From: Gymnopus androsaceus JB14
Taxonomy: Eukaryota; Basidiomycota; Agaricomycetes; Agaricales; Omphalotaceae
NCBI GenBank assembly: GCA_009733575.1
Contig: ML769472.1
Span: 158,105 to 222,104 of the forward strand
Direction of reading: 5' to 3'
DNA: 64,000 nt
The position numbers and the translations under genes are program-made. Below, piece after piece: positions 1 to 13,056 of the stretch. Each line of letters opens with the position of its first letter. The first letter of the stretch is position 1. The notes under the pieces are model-generated. The model was not told the DNA's origin. It saw only the letters and a list, made by a program, of their open reading frames with translations, and did no database searches.

Positions 1-375
1 GTTTAGTACGATTTCGTCCTGGACGGCTAAGCACTATCCACTGACTTCCCCGGCTTACGATAATCCATACACTTCCCGTCGATGCCAATAACGGACTCTC
101 CGCATTCGCCTTCGTCGTCACACTGTAAGCTTGATATTAAGCACTGGGTCCTTATTTCGGTGAGTGGAAAAGTTCCATCGCTCAGCTTATCCTTCACAAC
201 GATTAAAGGTAATTCCCTTTTCAATTGCTATTAAGAACTATGTATACACTGCATGCTTGTTAATGAGACGATCCGAAAGCAAGGCGACCCGGTCACCGAT
301 AAAGATATGTGCAAAGAGAGAGAAAAAAAGAGAGACAGACATCAATGCATAATAGATCGTAATTCCGAGAGTAGT
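1..375. other. No gene recognised at the left edge
   Basis: The stretch is AT-rich and contains only short reading frames. A minus-strand frame at 27-224 ends in a cysteine-containing tail (CDDEGECGE). It could be the last exon of a gene, but there is no supporting upstream exon or family match. The A/G-rich run near 310-340 lies just downstream of the CBM19-like gene. Confidence 0.4.
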
Positions 376-2124
376 TTATGCTCCGGTTAAGCCTCCGGTA
401 GCACCAGTGGCAGCAATTCTGGAGTCTGCGTCCGCAGTGGTTGTGCAAGTGACGGAAGTTCCAGGGCTGTTAACAAGAGGGAGCGCTGCGCAGACCTCAC
501 CGCCAGCACACTGAGTAACGACGAAGGCACCGTTGACGCACTGAGCAAATCCACCGTTAACGCAAGCATCCTGACCAGCTGTGCAAGAGGACGAGGTGGT
601 GAGGGTCGCGAACTGAGCGTTCAAAGCTTGGGCGGCCTGTCCGTTAGAGAGCGCAAAGGATGATGTGGAGGTCGAAGTGGAGGCGGCGGCAGAATTGTTG
701 GCAGCGGCGGTCGCAGCAGGAGCAGCAGCAGCGGGGGAAGAGGCGACAGCGGGGGCAGCAGGAGCAGAGGCGGCGGTTGTAGAGCCATCTCCAGTCAAGC
801 CTCCGGTAGCACCAGTAGCAGCAATTCTGGAGTCCGCATCTGCAGTGGTTGTGCAAGTGACGGAGGTTCCAGGGCTGTTAACAAGAGGGAGCGCTGCGCA
901 AACCTCACCGCCGGCACATTGAGTAACGACGAAGGCACCGTTGACACACTGAGCGAATCCACCGTTAACGCAAGCATCCTGACCAGCTGTACAGGAGGAT
1001 GAGGTGGTGAGGGTCGCAAATTGAGCATTCAAAGCTTGGGCGGCCTGTCCATTGGCGAGCGCAAAGCCTGAAGCAGAGGTCGAACTGGAACTGGTCGCAG
1101 CGGCACCGGTTGCGGCGCTGTTGTCAGCAGCGGCTGCTGAGGAAGCACTAAAAGAAAAGACTTGAGTACTAAAAGCTTTGCGTTGGAGAAGAATTCGTAC
1201 GCAGGAGCAGCAGCAACGGAGGATGAAGCCGCGGGAGGAGGTGCAGCTGCAGCTGCAGCACCGGATGAGCCACTCCTAGAAGAAAGCTCAGCGATATTCG
1301 CAGAAAAGAATCCAAGCGGAACTTACGGGGTACCAGGACTGGTAACAAGAGTGTTCAACTGAACACCGTTTGCGATCGGACCAGTTGGGTTTGCCGGACA
1401 TGACCCAGCAGGGTTGAGAGGAGTAGTCTGTCCGAAAGGAATCGTGGCTGTAAGGCGGATATCAGTATTCAACCGTAAAGATGAAAGTAAAACAACATAC
1501 CAGTACCCCAACAGCGACGCCACCAACAAATGTGGTCTGGTCAGAGCCTTCGAACTGGCACTGGAAGAAGCCGTTCAATTCAGCGTTTTGAGGAGCGGTT
1601 TCACAGTATTGAACAGCTTGGGAGGTGGGCTACAAACAGTCAACACAAGCGCGCGTTAAGATCAACAAGAATAACCCACCGAGTTCCTGGGTTGCTGGGC
1701 AAAGATTTGAGCGAGAGTGATCATTTGAGCGTTGTTGTTGAGAGTCTTAGCAAGGGTGACCATGGCATCAGCAGAGTTTTGCTGGTCACAGTTACCTGCA
1801 GCAGCGAGAAGGGTGGCTAGGAGAATACAGATTAGATTAGATGCGGTTTAATCAATCAAGTAGATCAGACATACAAGCAGCAGTGACTGCAATAGGGTTA
1901 CATTGCAGTCCTCCTCCAGCAGCGTCCTACATGCCCAAATTAATTAGATACAGAGCGTCTGAGGGAAGGGTAACACAGAGGGGACTTACACATGCATTCT
2001 CCCAAGGAGTGACAGCGTCAATGGTAGTTTGTTGAATACGCTTGTTCAGCGCCACAGGAGCAGCCTGAACCGAAGAAGCGATAGCCAAGAGGGCGACAAA
2101 AAGAGCATCTGTGAATTGGACCAT
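376..2124 (-). CDS. Secreted CBM19-like (chitin-binding type) protein with two near-identical modules
   Basis: The protein is probably secreted and cell-wall associated. It starts with a hydrophobic signal peptide (MVQFTDALFVALLAIASSVQA) at 2124. Short exons follow, with clean GT-AG introns, for example gtaagt after GTDENAC-type coding near 1990 and gtatgt near 1500. They encode a cysteine-bearing N-terminal region of about 170 residues with AVQYCETAP and a QCQFEG stretch. An Ala/Ser-rich linker follows, then two copies of a roughly 70-residue module with the pattern SSCTAGQDACVNGGFAQC, CAGGEVCAALPLVNSPGT and ADADSRI. This pattern matches my memory of CBM19-like modules in Agaricomycetes, and CBM19 is a chitin-binding family. 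The modules are joined by another Ala/Ser/Thr linker. The stop is the TAA at 376-378. The family name rests on pattern memory; the modular secreted architecture is seen directly. Confidence 0.72.
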
Positions 2125-2335
2125 TATGAAAAGACTGGGATGGGTTCAACTTCGAGTTGGATTAGAGATGGAGCCGGCCGATGCGGTTCGAGTGGATTAG
2201 AGATTAGATGGGATTGGCGTCAAGCTGTAGACCGTAAAGAAAGTAGGAGCCTAGCTCAAAGGACCGAGAAACGTTAACAAGCAGCAAGGAAAAGACAAGG
2301 GAGAGTGGAGGGAGAAAGTGGATAATGACAGTCGG

Positions 2336-2344
2336 CCTTTTATA
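2336..2344 (-). promoter_or_regulatory. TATA-like box of the CBM19-like gene
   Basis: Read on the minus strand this is TATAAAAGG, about 210 bases upstream of the ATG at 2124. It is the best core-promoter candidate and would imply a fairly long 5' leader. Confidence 0.4.
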
Positions 2345-3522
2345 CTAATAGCGCTTGTTAGCATTTTTGCCTAATCTAGATTCAACCATCTCGGTTACGG
2401 AACAATGGCGAAGCTTGTTCTCCGGCACAATAAATGGCTCTGATTGTTGTTGCTTCATTGTGTTAATTGACGTAATCTAGCCTTTGTAGAGCCACTTGAA
2501 CATATTTTATCCGCTCTTGGGAGGTCTTGAAAGGCGTATGCCCTCGTTGGCCCTCACTCATTTAGGGCATTATACACGCGGTGAACGAGAAGGTCCTTGT
2601 GACTTTTGAATATTGACACGATGATGAAAGCCTAGCAAGAACAATTGCCGGGTGACAGGTGCAACAAAGTATGATTCCGGCGATGAGAGTCAAAGTAGTT
2701 CTGAGGTGGGCGGCGTGTTTGGAAAGATCGGCTGCAAAAAAAATATGAAGTGGTCTTGCTCGCTTGCGCGGCTTCAACGAAATATCATGATAAGTACGTG
2801 ATGAACAACTGTTCAAAACCCATCACATGAATGGTCAACGAATGGAGATCGACTCCTAAAAATCATAAGATGGACCTGGATCGAGTATAGACAGTTGGGG
2901 AGATGAATGGAGAACTTGGCGTAATGCAGTAGTACCATCTGGCACAAATGCCATCGTGTGCTGGCTAATTCGACAAATTGCCTGGTAACGGAAACGGCGT
3001 AAACGGCTGCGCTCGTTAGTCCCACAGAACGCCTCTCTCGCCGACGCAAGTGAGACAGGAACTGTACATCTCCGGAGAGGCCAACGCTGCGAACTATTAC
3101 TGCGAACCGTTGTGAGATGACGACCATCTACAAGCGCACAGCTTCAGTTGACTGGACCTGGCACATCTTTCTGCGTTAATTCTTGATTCGAGCTGAAGAC
3201 ACCGGTGTCATTGAAAGATGAGAATCGCTAGGATCCCGCTATGAATCCATAATAATGCCATTGTAACGTAGGCATTCGGAGTTGAAGGCGTTCTCGGTCC
3301 ATAGGGCCAAGCACTACGCTACATACTTATCATCTTCGTCCGGTCACGAAGAGAGAAAAGGGTTGAAAACACTGTCTAGCATTCAAATAGCAACCACAGG
3401 AACACGCGTCGGTGGAGCCGATGGCTCCGTTGGCGAGTCGAAGGCCACTTCGAGGTCTAACTTGATCTTCTTTCCCTCATCTCGTCCATCCTCTTTCTCG
3501 TATTCTAACTCGGTACTAGCAT
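2345..3522. other. Intergenic; no gene recognised
   Basis: Only short overlapping frames on both strands, without family motifs or consistent intron signals. It lies between the promoter of the CBM19-like gene and the 3' end of DUS1. Confidence 0.4.
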
Positions 3523-5174
3523 CTATCGTGCGTTTCGTCGGAACTGTAGATGACGGTTTACCATCGAATAAAGCACTGGAAGGAAGGACGCTTACCAACA
3601 GCAGCCGCTGGTTTCGCAGGGCGCCAGTAGGGTTGTGCTAGCCAATGAGGCAGCACTCTGAACCCTGTCGCTGCATCGATCGTCACCAGCTCGTCCAAAC
3701 TCTTTCCTTCAGCTTGCTTTGCGTCCCGCTGAACAAAAGTCACGTTGGAGGAAAAAATTGATTCGGGAGAAAACTCACATCCATCCTCTCTTTCATCTCT
3801 AGACAAACATCTACATATGGCTGCAACGCCCCATCAGCGTAATTCCCTCCTTTCTTGATAACAATTTTCCCTAATCGTTCCCTCAGATCCGTCTCTCTGC
3901 TCAACGCAGGCCGCATAATCTTGAAAAGATGTCCTTTGATAGCGCTCAGAGCTGTTCGTGTTTTGAGCGACTTGACAAGGTCGAGATACTCCAATGCAAG
4001 ATCAGCGTGAGGAGGATGTTGAGCTGTTAACGAGAGTAAGGATGATGATGATGGTTCCGAGGTAGACCCAGGCGTTGATGTAGAATCCGCAAGTCCTGCA
4101 AACAGAGCTGCGTTATAGAGCTGTCCTTCAGCACTCATAACGCCGTCACACCCTGTCTCCCGCAAACAAGCTTCAATGTCAGACTGGAAAAGAACGTTTC
4201 CGTTGGCGAAAACTGGAACGGAAACCGCCTCTTTTACCGCACGGATTTTTGCCCAGTCCGCTACACCCTAGGAGACATGATTTCAAAGAGTCTATGGAAT
4301 GCGAGCTGGAATACAAGACATACAGCTTGGTTCCCCGTTGTTCTCTCAGTCTACCGTGACAGGTGAGAATTTGAGCACCAGCCCGTTCGAGCATCTTGGC
4401 ATATTCAACAGTCTTCTCCACCGTTGGGAACACACGAAATTTAGCTGTGACGGGTACCGATAAATTGACATGCAAAATATTGACTATATCACCATGATCA
4501 GCTATGGTAAATTGACGAATAAAGAGCAGAAAACGCACTGAGTTTATAGATCAAGTCCCAATCGTCTTGTAAGAAAGCTCCGTACTTGCCCTTCTTCGCG
4601 ATCTCCTGAGGGCAACCCAAATTAATATCCACTGCATCACAATGACCTTCCAGCGCTTTTGCAGATTTGAGAAGTTTCTCGGCATCGTTGCCACAAAATT
4701 GCACTATGAGAGGCCGGTCGGTCGTCGGATCGCCTTCTTCACCAGCATCCAGGTCGAAATATGCAGCGCGAATACTTTTATTGGTGGAATCGGCCCACAT
4801 CTAATGAAAAAAAAAGTTGATTAATGAATGTGTTCCTGTAAATTAAAGTAATACAGACTTTTGCATTAATCATAGGCGTATAAATGAGCTAGAATATCAG
4901 TCAGACCTGCGCTCAAAAAGGCCAGAGAAAAGAGACAAACCTGAGCACCATATCGTCTAGACAACCTCCTCCAAGCCTAAGGCTCACATTAAGCATTAGA
5001 TTTTCAAATTTATCCAAACTAAAAGCCCATATTCCTGAAGCTCACCAGCTCACTCTGATCTACCATCGGTGCAACGACATATTTTGGACTTCCTAGGATT
5101 TCCTGGTAAAATTGGTATCCTGCTAGTTTCTTCTTTGTGGGCTCGGACGAAGACGTAATATTATTATGGGACAT
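3523..5174 (-). CDS. DUS1: tRNA-dihydrouridine synthase, Dus1 type
   Basis: FMN-dependent enzyme reducing uridine to dihydrouridine in the D-loop of cytosolic tRNAs (Dus1 acts at U16/U17). The start at 5174 (MSHNNITS) leads into [11 protein letters not shown], the FMN-barrel entry motif. Later exons hold [10 protein letters not shown], the active-site DINLGCPQ with the catalytic Cys, VTAKFRVF with the conserved Lys, LTCHGR, and VFANGNV followed by GVMSAEG. The C-terminal helical tRNA-binding domain (YLDLVKSL to [11 protein letters not shown]) and the final [12 protein letters not shown] follow. Five or six short introns interrupt the gene. The extreme 3' end is uncertain. Splicing gtaagc...ttccag at about 3576-3595 gives a stop at 3523-3525, retention gives a stop at 3558, and another frame runs to 3383. 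Confidence 0.9.
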
Positions 5175-8100
5175 CTTCTCATAGATAAATGCTCGAAATG
5201 AGCGGAGAACAGGAGAAAGAATGGTTGCAAGATTAAGGAGAGTAATAAAGATAGCCTGAGAAATTTCTCGAAATTCGGCCTTTCGGATTTCCGGCTTGTT
5301 TGAATTTCTCCGAAGCTCACAAGAATCGACGTCTTCTTTGGTACAGTATATACCTTGCGCTGCACGATTTACCCACTTTCCTCCACTTATAAAAGCGCCT
5401 ATGAGATCTGGACATGGCTAAGGAAAATATAGACGGACAGCTGAGGACCGCTGAGAAGGAAGATTTATTACACGGTAAGGTCCAAGAACTGAACACCGGC
5501 GGGTCTGAGACTTATCCCGATGTGGCACAGGCATCTTCGGTCTCAGGACGCACATAGTGAACAGACGACAAGCTCACAGTTGACTCAGTGGCCGCTGCTG
5601 TAGATCGCTGCTCCCCTGTGAATGGCAAAACTATTCTTGACGAACGGAAGAGTGGGATGTATTGGCTTAGCTTAATACTATACATAGGAGAAAGAAGAGT
5701 TCTCAGTTACTTCAAAATTGACTTCTACAGCTTGTGTCTCCTAAGTATACAGGTTGAGGACTTGAGGTTACGTCTACTTTCTTTTTTGCTTGATTTAGGC
5801 TGACACCTTCCTCATGTTCTCCAATTCAGCGCGGCTTTGTTGGGGATGCCACTCTAACGGCGCACTATCTGTACGTTTCGGGGTGCTTTTGGAGCTCACA
5901 CGTTCGTTTTTGGGGATAAAGTACATTCGATTTTCCATACCCTCTTTCATCCGTGCATCTGATACACAGTACTAGCTGAATACCTGTCACCATCATCATA
6001 ATCTCGGTATCGATCTTCTCGCCCCTTGACATCGAACTTGAATATATAGCTGACCATGTACAGATAAGACCGAAGAGTGCAGTGGGCTTGCATGAGATGT
6101 TCGACTGTCATCTTACGCATTTTTCTTATCTGGTGATTCTTGAAGCTTCCTGCCTTTGCATGTTGATGATAAAGTAGACTCACCAGTGGCCAAGTGAGTT
6201 TATTCGACCGGACATTTTCGCTATACGCGTACAGACTAAACTCCTCGCTGCAATTTTACCATAATAAAGAGGAAGGCTAACGATAACTAATGTTGTTATA
6301 TGGCAGTTTCGTGTTCAGTCATTGTTGCTTTATGTAAAATCCTTCACTTACCTGGCTACTATTCTAGGGCTTACCTTTGCCATCTAGATATACCTCCAGC
6401 TAGGAAGTTCTGCTGCCAACATCAGCAATCATCCCTGTCTCCCCGATTTCGTCGCTTTCAATTCACTTTTTTTTTCGTATAACGGAGACGAGTTACGACC
6501 TTGCTTCGACAGTTATGGACACGAAATCCCTGCAAGTACATTATATTGGAGAAAGGATACCTTGATGGGGCAATGACATTCCTGATATGTCGAATCTTGA
6601 GGGAACAGTCTTGAAGGGTACGTTTCTGGAGAACAACAAAGAGGCGTGGAATCGAAATCCCGTACATGTTGTCTCCTTAGATAATTCCCGTGTTGAGTAG
6701 GTTAAAGCAAACATGGGTACTTTTGGGGTACCTTCGTTCGCAACATTGACGTATTTCGTAAAAGAAATTACATCGTTGGATTCGGAAACTATGAAAATGG
6801 GTACCCTGTCCCTTTATACTAAGCAATATATGACAGGAAGAACTGCATTATCGATGAGACCCAGAACCGGTCCGGGGTACCTACCCCAAATTCTTCCAGT
6901 CATTATGTCGAAGATTTGGCAGTCCTCTTGTGATATATGACGCTTTGCCCGACCGCTGATGGCGGGATTGGGCACGTGGTGTGAATCGAAGCTTCAACGC
7001 GCATCATTCGCGCGTTTCCTGTTTACTCCTGCATCTACCTTCGAACACCCGGGTCCTTGCCTTCGTAAAAGGTTCTGTCTCAATGTCTGCCAGTAATCCA
7101 TCAACAGAAACTATATTCAAACCGCTCTGGGTGGCTCCTAGATCGAGTATGTAGAGGCTTCTTGGGCACGGTGTATCAGGTTTCATCTTCACCGGACCCG
7201 CTTTGATCAAAGTCTAATAGATTCTAGTCTAGTATGACTTCTGAATATCTCAAATATGGAACTCGTCAACCCAGACTGGACCTAGGTTTGGCGTTACTAC
7301 TGGCCCAGGGCGTCTGTATGGTCTATAAACACAATCTTCAATTGAATTGGGACCTGGAATCACGTGCTCGAATATCGCCTTATCGATGCGCCATCGTTGC
7401 AGCTCTATACATCTTATCGATGCGCCTTTTGTTAGAGTAATCGAGGAATGTGATTCACCCTTTCATTTATACTTCTGCTTCTTGTTATCGATCCATCTTC
7501 TCTCCCTTTCCTTCTCTCCTACTTCCAGGTGAAGCTCTCTGCTTTCCCGTATTCGCTCTGACGCTTAGCGTTGTGGGCCTCTTAGATATCGGTAGGTTAA
7601 TTTTGGGTCAATGTACAGTCAAGCTCAGCCTACCCTCTTAGTACTAGATCGCTCAGATCGGGTTCAGCCATGACGCTATATCCGGTTCTTCCTACCATTC
7701 ACCTCACGGTCTGTGGAGCAATGTGAAGAATGTCTAGAGACGGTGAGTTTTCTGTCACTTTGGAGTGTACAGCAGCTTTCTTTTTGTGTCGCTGCGACGC
7801 TTTTAGATCTGTATCACTGTGATATTCACCATCTGGAATCATCTGATAGCTACGTCCTCAGTTCCATGTTCGCAGCGATTCTTCTTCACCGCTCAAGACC
7901 TTTCCGAAGTGCTAGTTGTAACCTGAGAAGTCGCAATCTCGATAAGATGGTGCGTCACCGGTTAATGCTCTATAGCGTCTAATCTGTTTAGCTAGCTGGG
8001 ACCAGTCAAAACGTTGTGAGATCGGTAACAGTCGGTCAAACTCTGGGAAAACATGCTTCAACCTCTGGGATACTCTGACTATATGCTTCAAGCCTTTCCA

Positions 8101-8733
8101 TTCCTTCCGCTGGAACAATTACACATGCTTTTAAAAATATGCTCATGTGTTAAAACAAGCTCAAATCGTGATTTCTGCTTTCGATATTCCTCTCATATTG
8201 CAGGGAACTTTTTTGTGATTTCCCCATTCTACTTTGGTTCCGCGGTCTTCTACCTTCCGGTATGATAAAGGATCGTTTCATGTGCCCTCCGGCCCCTCCG
8301 ACTCGGGATCATCGATAACAATTCCGTAGATGCGGCTTTACGGTGTAGAAGCTTGTAGTAGGCGGCGATGGACGAAGTAGGGTCGGCCTGTTGGCGTTTT
8401 TGGGGTTCTGGGGTTCAAAGTAAGCCCTTACAAACCTACCGCTCTTCTCGAGCTCTGACAACGTGTTTAACAGCTTTGCGATAACGTCGCGCACAGCATT
8501 ATTCCAGTCAAGGACATCGCAAGCCATCGCTCGTGGGTGGTGCTCAATTTGGCAAGTTGCTGGCGGTCTTTCTTATCTGGTGAGCGACGGCTCAGGGGTA
8601 GCCAGCTTTTGCTTGTTTGAAATTTTGCATGGAGTGGTAACCCCATTGTGACATCACACCTCCAGAAAATTCCTATAAATCCGCGATTGCAATCTCTTAC
8701 TTCCTCCAATTTACCCCATATTTCTACTCAACG
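5175..8733. other. 3.5 kb without a recognisable gene
   Basis: Many short frames on both strands, none with a domain motif or a chain of splice-compatible exons. The stretch 5413-5545 (plus) reads MAKENIDGQL... and shares a segment with 12490-12550. A duplicated 14-mer CTTATCGATGCGCC occurs at about 7378 and 7413. A minus frame ending at 8309 (DVLDWNNAVRDVIAKLL) looks protein-like but has no partner exons. A TATAAA at about 8673 probably serves the mannitol-1-phosphate dehydrogenase gene. Confidence 0.4.
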
Positions 8734-10236
8734 ATGCCTTTCGAAGCCGTCTCTTTACCTGGAAAGCCTGTCGCCATCCAGTTTGGTGCAGGTAATATCG
8801 GTCGCGGCTTCATTGGCGCTGTTCTTTCTAAAGCTGGCTTTCACGTTGTGTTTGCCGATGTACAGGAAAAGATTGTGAACGCGTTAAATGAACATGGTCA
8901 ACTCTATCTTGCAAATATACTCGAATATACACTGACTATCGATCCAGGTCAATACGACGTCCACATTCTCAACGGAGAGACTCAGATAGAGACTATCAAG
9001 CCTGTGTCTGCACTTTTGTCAACAGACCTGAAAGCTATCGAGGAACTCGCAAGAAAACCGCTTTCTATCATTACCACTGCTGTTGGCCCCAGTAGGTTTT
9101 TGAGATTCTTACCATGGCATATATTCCAATTCATTCATCAGATATATTACCCCGGCTCGCCAAACCTATTGCGCAAATAGTCCGTACTAGAATGGCTGAG
9201 CATATGTGAGTTGCCTCTTTCTCGCGTTGTCTTCCTTATTCAGTCGCCTACAGGGGACCAATAAATATCGTCGCTTGCGAAAACTTGCAGAACGCCACAG
9301 AAAAACTTCGCGAAGCTCTTGAGAAAGAACTAAGCGATGAACAAGAACGTCTTTACATGCAAGATAACGTTGGCTTCGCTGTCTGCTCTGTAGACCGAAT
9401 TGTTCCTCCTTTCTCGTCAGATAAAATTCTTGACGTTGGAGTGGAGCCGTTCTACGAATGGACGGTGGACTCGAATAGTCTGAAGAAAACGGATCCTGAT
9501 GTTATCATCGAAGGAATGCACGGTAAGCCTATTGAGTTGTTCAAAGGTGTGTATTTGTTACTGAGAAGTCCATTAGCTACGGATAATCTGGACGCCTATG
9601 TTCAGAGGAAGCTTTTCACATTAAAGTATGTAAATCTCGACCAGTGTACATAGTGTCTGACGCATTTCCTCTAGCACCGGTCATGCAATCGCCGCATACC
9701 TCGGGTTTATTGATAACAAAAACACTATCCTTGAAGCGATTTCCGACGAATCTATTCACGCCATTGTCTCTCGAGCTCTCCACGAATCTGGTGCGGCCTT
9801 GATTGACAAACATAGTCCATTCTTCTCGCATGAAGAACATCAGGAATATGTCAAGAAAATCTTGCAGCGTTTCTCTAATCAGCATTTGAAGGACGAGGTT
9901 GCGCGTGTTGGACGGGAACCATTACGCAAGCTGAAACGAGGAGACCGACTACTTGGGCCCGTCGAGATGTGCCGGGAAAGGAGTCTCGAGCATGATACCC
10001 TCCTTCTCGGTGTGGCTGCCGCTTTGCTATTCCATCCTACAGATGGAGATAAGGAGGCTACAGAGGTCCAGGAAAGGATTCAACGGGATGGTATTGAGAA
10101 GGTTGTATCAGAACTTACTGGCTGGGAGTATGATGATGTAGATTTACAGAAAATTATCGGCGACTACAACCGGATGAAGAGCTATGCCGTTCAAACTAGC
10201 GAGTGGACCGAAACAACGCTTCCCGCTAGATTGTAA
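8734..10236 (+). CDS. mtlD: Mannitol-1-phosphate 5-dehydrogenase
   Basis: NAD-dependent interconversion of mannitol 1-phosphate and fructose 6-phosphate in the cytosol, part of fungal mannitol metabolism. The N-terminus carries the Rossmann motif QFGAGNIGRGFIGAVL. Splicing 8897-8947, 9092-9141, 9206-9253, 9523-9576 and 9626-9674 gives a continuous 416-residue protein, close to the usual length of this family. Family motifs follow in order: TAVGPNILPRLA, NIVACEN, VGFAVCSVDRIVPP, TDNLDAYVQRKLFTLNTGHA and LRKLKRGDRLLGP. The last two are characteristic of MtlD. No frame break was found, unlike in several neighbours. Orthologues are common in Ascomycota and I recall fewer in mushrooms, so the distribution may merit a look. 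Confidence 0.93.
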
Positions 10237-10561
10237 AGCCTTTTGATCTTTTTTGTTATGCCACTTATCTAATTTATGGATTGTATCTTATTCACCTACC
10301 ACGTTGTACCTTATTATGACTATTTCATGCTGTTGTATACTACATATTTTCTGTTGTCTGTAGGAACACCTGTCAAATGTGCGGGATTCTTGCAAATGTC
10401 ATCCGCTTGTTCTGATTTGTTCGGGCCGGTCAAAGCTGAAGCTTTCGTCCTTTTTTAGGTATTAGTTAGAACCTGTAGTATAACGTACAAACCAAGACTT
10501 TAAATACATATAATAAGTTATTTTTTGCGGACAATTTTCGCAGTCACTAGTCATTGACAAA

Positions 10562-12203
10562 CTAATCACTAGTTGGTCCAATCTCGATGTTAGTTCGGTC
10601 CATCAAATCTTCTCCAAATTCTGCAGCGAAAGACTGGTTGGATGATATGGCTAAGCTCCATGGGCCTGTAGTGTAAGAGTGACTTCCCTCTCCTTCAATA
10701 TCCACCGTAGTAGTACGAAATATGGTAACGCTTCGGGCTTTGGACCATCCGCGTAGATGGAGAAGAAACCGAGCAGTCAAAAGTCCTGATAGCCTGCCCA
10801 AGGGACAGATCAGTTTTTGCAACAAGTATGAAAAAGTACGCTTACGGAAGAGTCAGAGCGTTCAGAAGATCATGAAGAATTTTAGACTAAATTTTCTGTT
10901 TGTTAACTTTGAACATTTGAATCCAATACAGATGCTTTACACTGGTCGACTTTCAGGGGAAAGAGTATCAGCATTGTGAAGAAACAACATCACAAGTTAA
11001 CTTACAAACTTCAAAACAAATGTTGCAATTGTGAAGAATGACACAATGCTAATAAAAACTTGGGATTAAATGATATACACCTCAAAAATTCTGATCTAAT
11101 ACGAACCAGAAGTATACTGCGCCTGTGTGATCATTGATGTGCGCCGTTCAGTTCTAGAAATCATCTCTATGATCAAGCTTCGAGGCGTACCTTCTTGCAT
11201 TAGAAGATATGTAAAACTGTGCTTGCTAGAATCCCCGCTTTTATACGCCTGGAGACATCGAATAAAAACTAGGACGGCCGAGAGTGTCTCAAATACAATC
11301 GTCAGGGCCAAACGAGTCAAGTCAACTTTTACAAAGTAGATTAGTTGAGGGATTTCAATGGTAGAGCGAAAACTGTCAACTTACCACTATTGTTGTACAG
11401 GTATACATAGATTGTCAACCGACGGAATCTTAAGAAAAATTGAGATCTTACACTGCAACACCCCCTGATGATTTTTCGCAACTTTGCTGCGGAACATATA
11501 TCTAAAAGTGCCTTTAGAGCACGTCAGGCAGGGAGGGGAGAAAAAAGAATGCACCGCATCAGTTATCACTGTCGCCAGACCGATCATAGCCAGCAATACC
11601 AGCACAAGACGGCTCTGTGCCCAGATTGCGTATGTCCGTAATGTGAATGTCACTAAAACTTGTGTTGATTGTTTGAAAACTTTGAAACTTGAAACGTCTC
11701 ATACCAATAACCGCTGCGCGACCAAAAACGGCAAGGACAGCAATAATTTTATACCAGGTATCGCAGCTATTGATTGTGGCGTCAACCTCTAGTCCTTTCA
11801 TGTCCCCAGTGAACGCACTTGGTAGGTATGGGAATAGATTAGTTAAAGCTGCATAGACCGTTCATACGCTGACTCACCCTTAATCCAATTTTGTCCAGAA
11901 AAGCCAGAGCGTAAAGCAAGTTCGCAAGCATGGCATAGCGACAAAGAATGTAGAGGAGGGTTGAAGGAGTGAACTTTACACCCCAAATCAATTCGACTTC
12001 CTCAGGAAAGGTCAACGCATAGTCATAGTAAAGGAGAGCTGTAATGAAGGAAGCGCATTGAAAACTCTAGATCGGACTGGCACATATTGGAAATGCTTGC
12101 CCAAGCTGGCCCAGGTTATATCTTCCGATATACGACTAAGATTAAGTTGAACATTATGCAGAATGGAGGTAAAACGATATACTCACCCACTCAAGGTACT
12201 CAT
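10562..12203 (-). CDS. DUF6533-family multi-pass membrane protein, copy B
   Basis: Function unknown; the family is a large set of Agaricomycete integral membrane proteins with about seven helices. Near 11930-12060 the minus strand encodes ALLYYDYALTFPEEVELIW, the DUF6533 signature, followed by TLLYILCRYAML. Later exons encode WYKIIAVLAVFGRAAVIG, the helix around LRTYAIWAQSRLVLVLLAMI, and the helix ALTIVFETLSAVLVFIRCLQ. A soluble tail begins ARFLLHLRGW. The start MSTLSG at 12203 precedes a gtgagt intron. Exons are short and at least six introns are needed. The gene lies in tandem, in the same orientation, with a second family member at 13057-14909. Confidence 0.75.
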
Positions 12204-13056
12204 TAACCCTGTTGGTTAACTAATACTATACGGGAGTCTTTTCGGAGGGCAACCCTCTTAGCTTGATGGTTAACCTTTGGCGGCCACCTAGACTCCAATA
12301 GACAAGAAAATGGACGAGGAAACCGAGTGAAGGTGGCAGGAACTAAACAATCGAATGAGTATTTATTCAAGTTTGAATAATCGAGTTTCCGGCAGGCGAC
12401 GAACCTGCATCGACATCAGCCGATACCGCGTTGAACTGAACACCAAGAAAGATATAGATCAGCTCAATAGATCAGCTCAGCGCATTGGAAGGAAAGAAGG
12501 AAGTATATTACACGGCTTGGTCCAAGATCTCAACGCCGGATTGGAAGCATGTGGCAAAATCAAGTGTAAGTACTTACCTGATGTAAGCATTGTTTTTGAG
12601 AGGAGTCGTTTCGTTCATGTTTGGGCCATCCTTTTGGAGCTGCCAGAGCCTGAGTACGCTGGTACATGGCTGCGATAGCTGTTATCTGGTTTTCTAGATT
12701 ATGATATACACACAAACCTGGCGAGTCACGACCAACCAACAGTGGCGGCAGTTAACTTTCCGCCGCTTGATGGGATTTCGATGTTCGGCAGTGTTGAGGA
12801 TTCTAAGCCAACGAGGCCCAACGCCTAAAAGGACGGTACCGAAGGATTTCAATATCGAAGGCAACTGCCAGCAGAAGACAACTCGGAATGCTCCCTTTGA
12901 GGATCGATACGACTTATCACTAATACTGCTTTTGGCAAGCTGCAACAGTGGAATAGGATTTCCAACAAAACCACGCCGTGGGCAGTAAGGACTGTAGTCT
13001 AGATAATATACAAAATAAATAAGCAATAATAAAAGTCCTAACCGGTAAGAGGCTCA
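12204..13056. other. Spacer between the two DUF6533 genes
   Basis: Contains one plus-strand frame (12355-12678) with KEGSILHGLVQDLNAG, which resembles KEDLLHGKVQELNTG encoded near 5450. No start or splice context makes it a convincing gene. The rest holds only shadows. Confidence 0.35.

Noticed and set aside
665..922. Plus-strand Ala/Glu-rich open frame
   Set aside because: It is the reverse-strand shadow of the Ala/Ser-rich linker of the CBM19-like gene.
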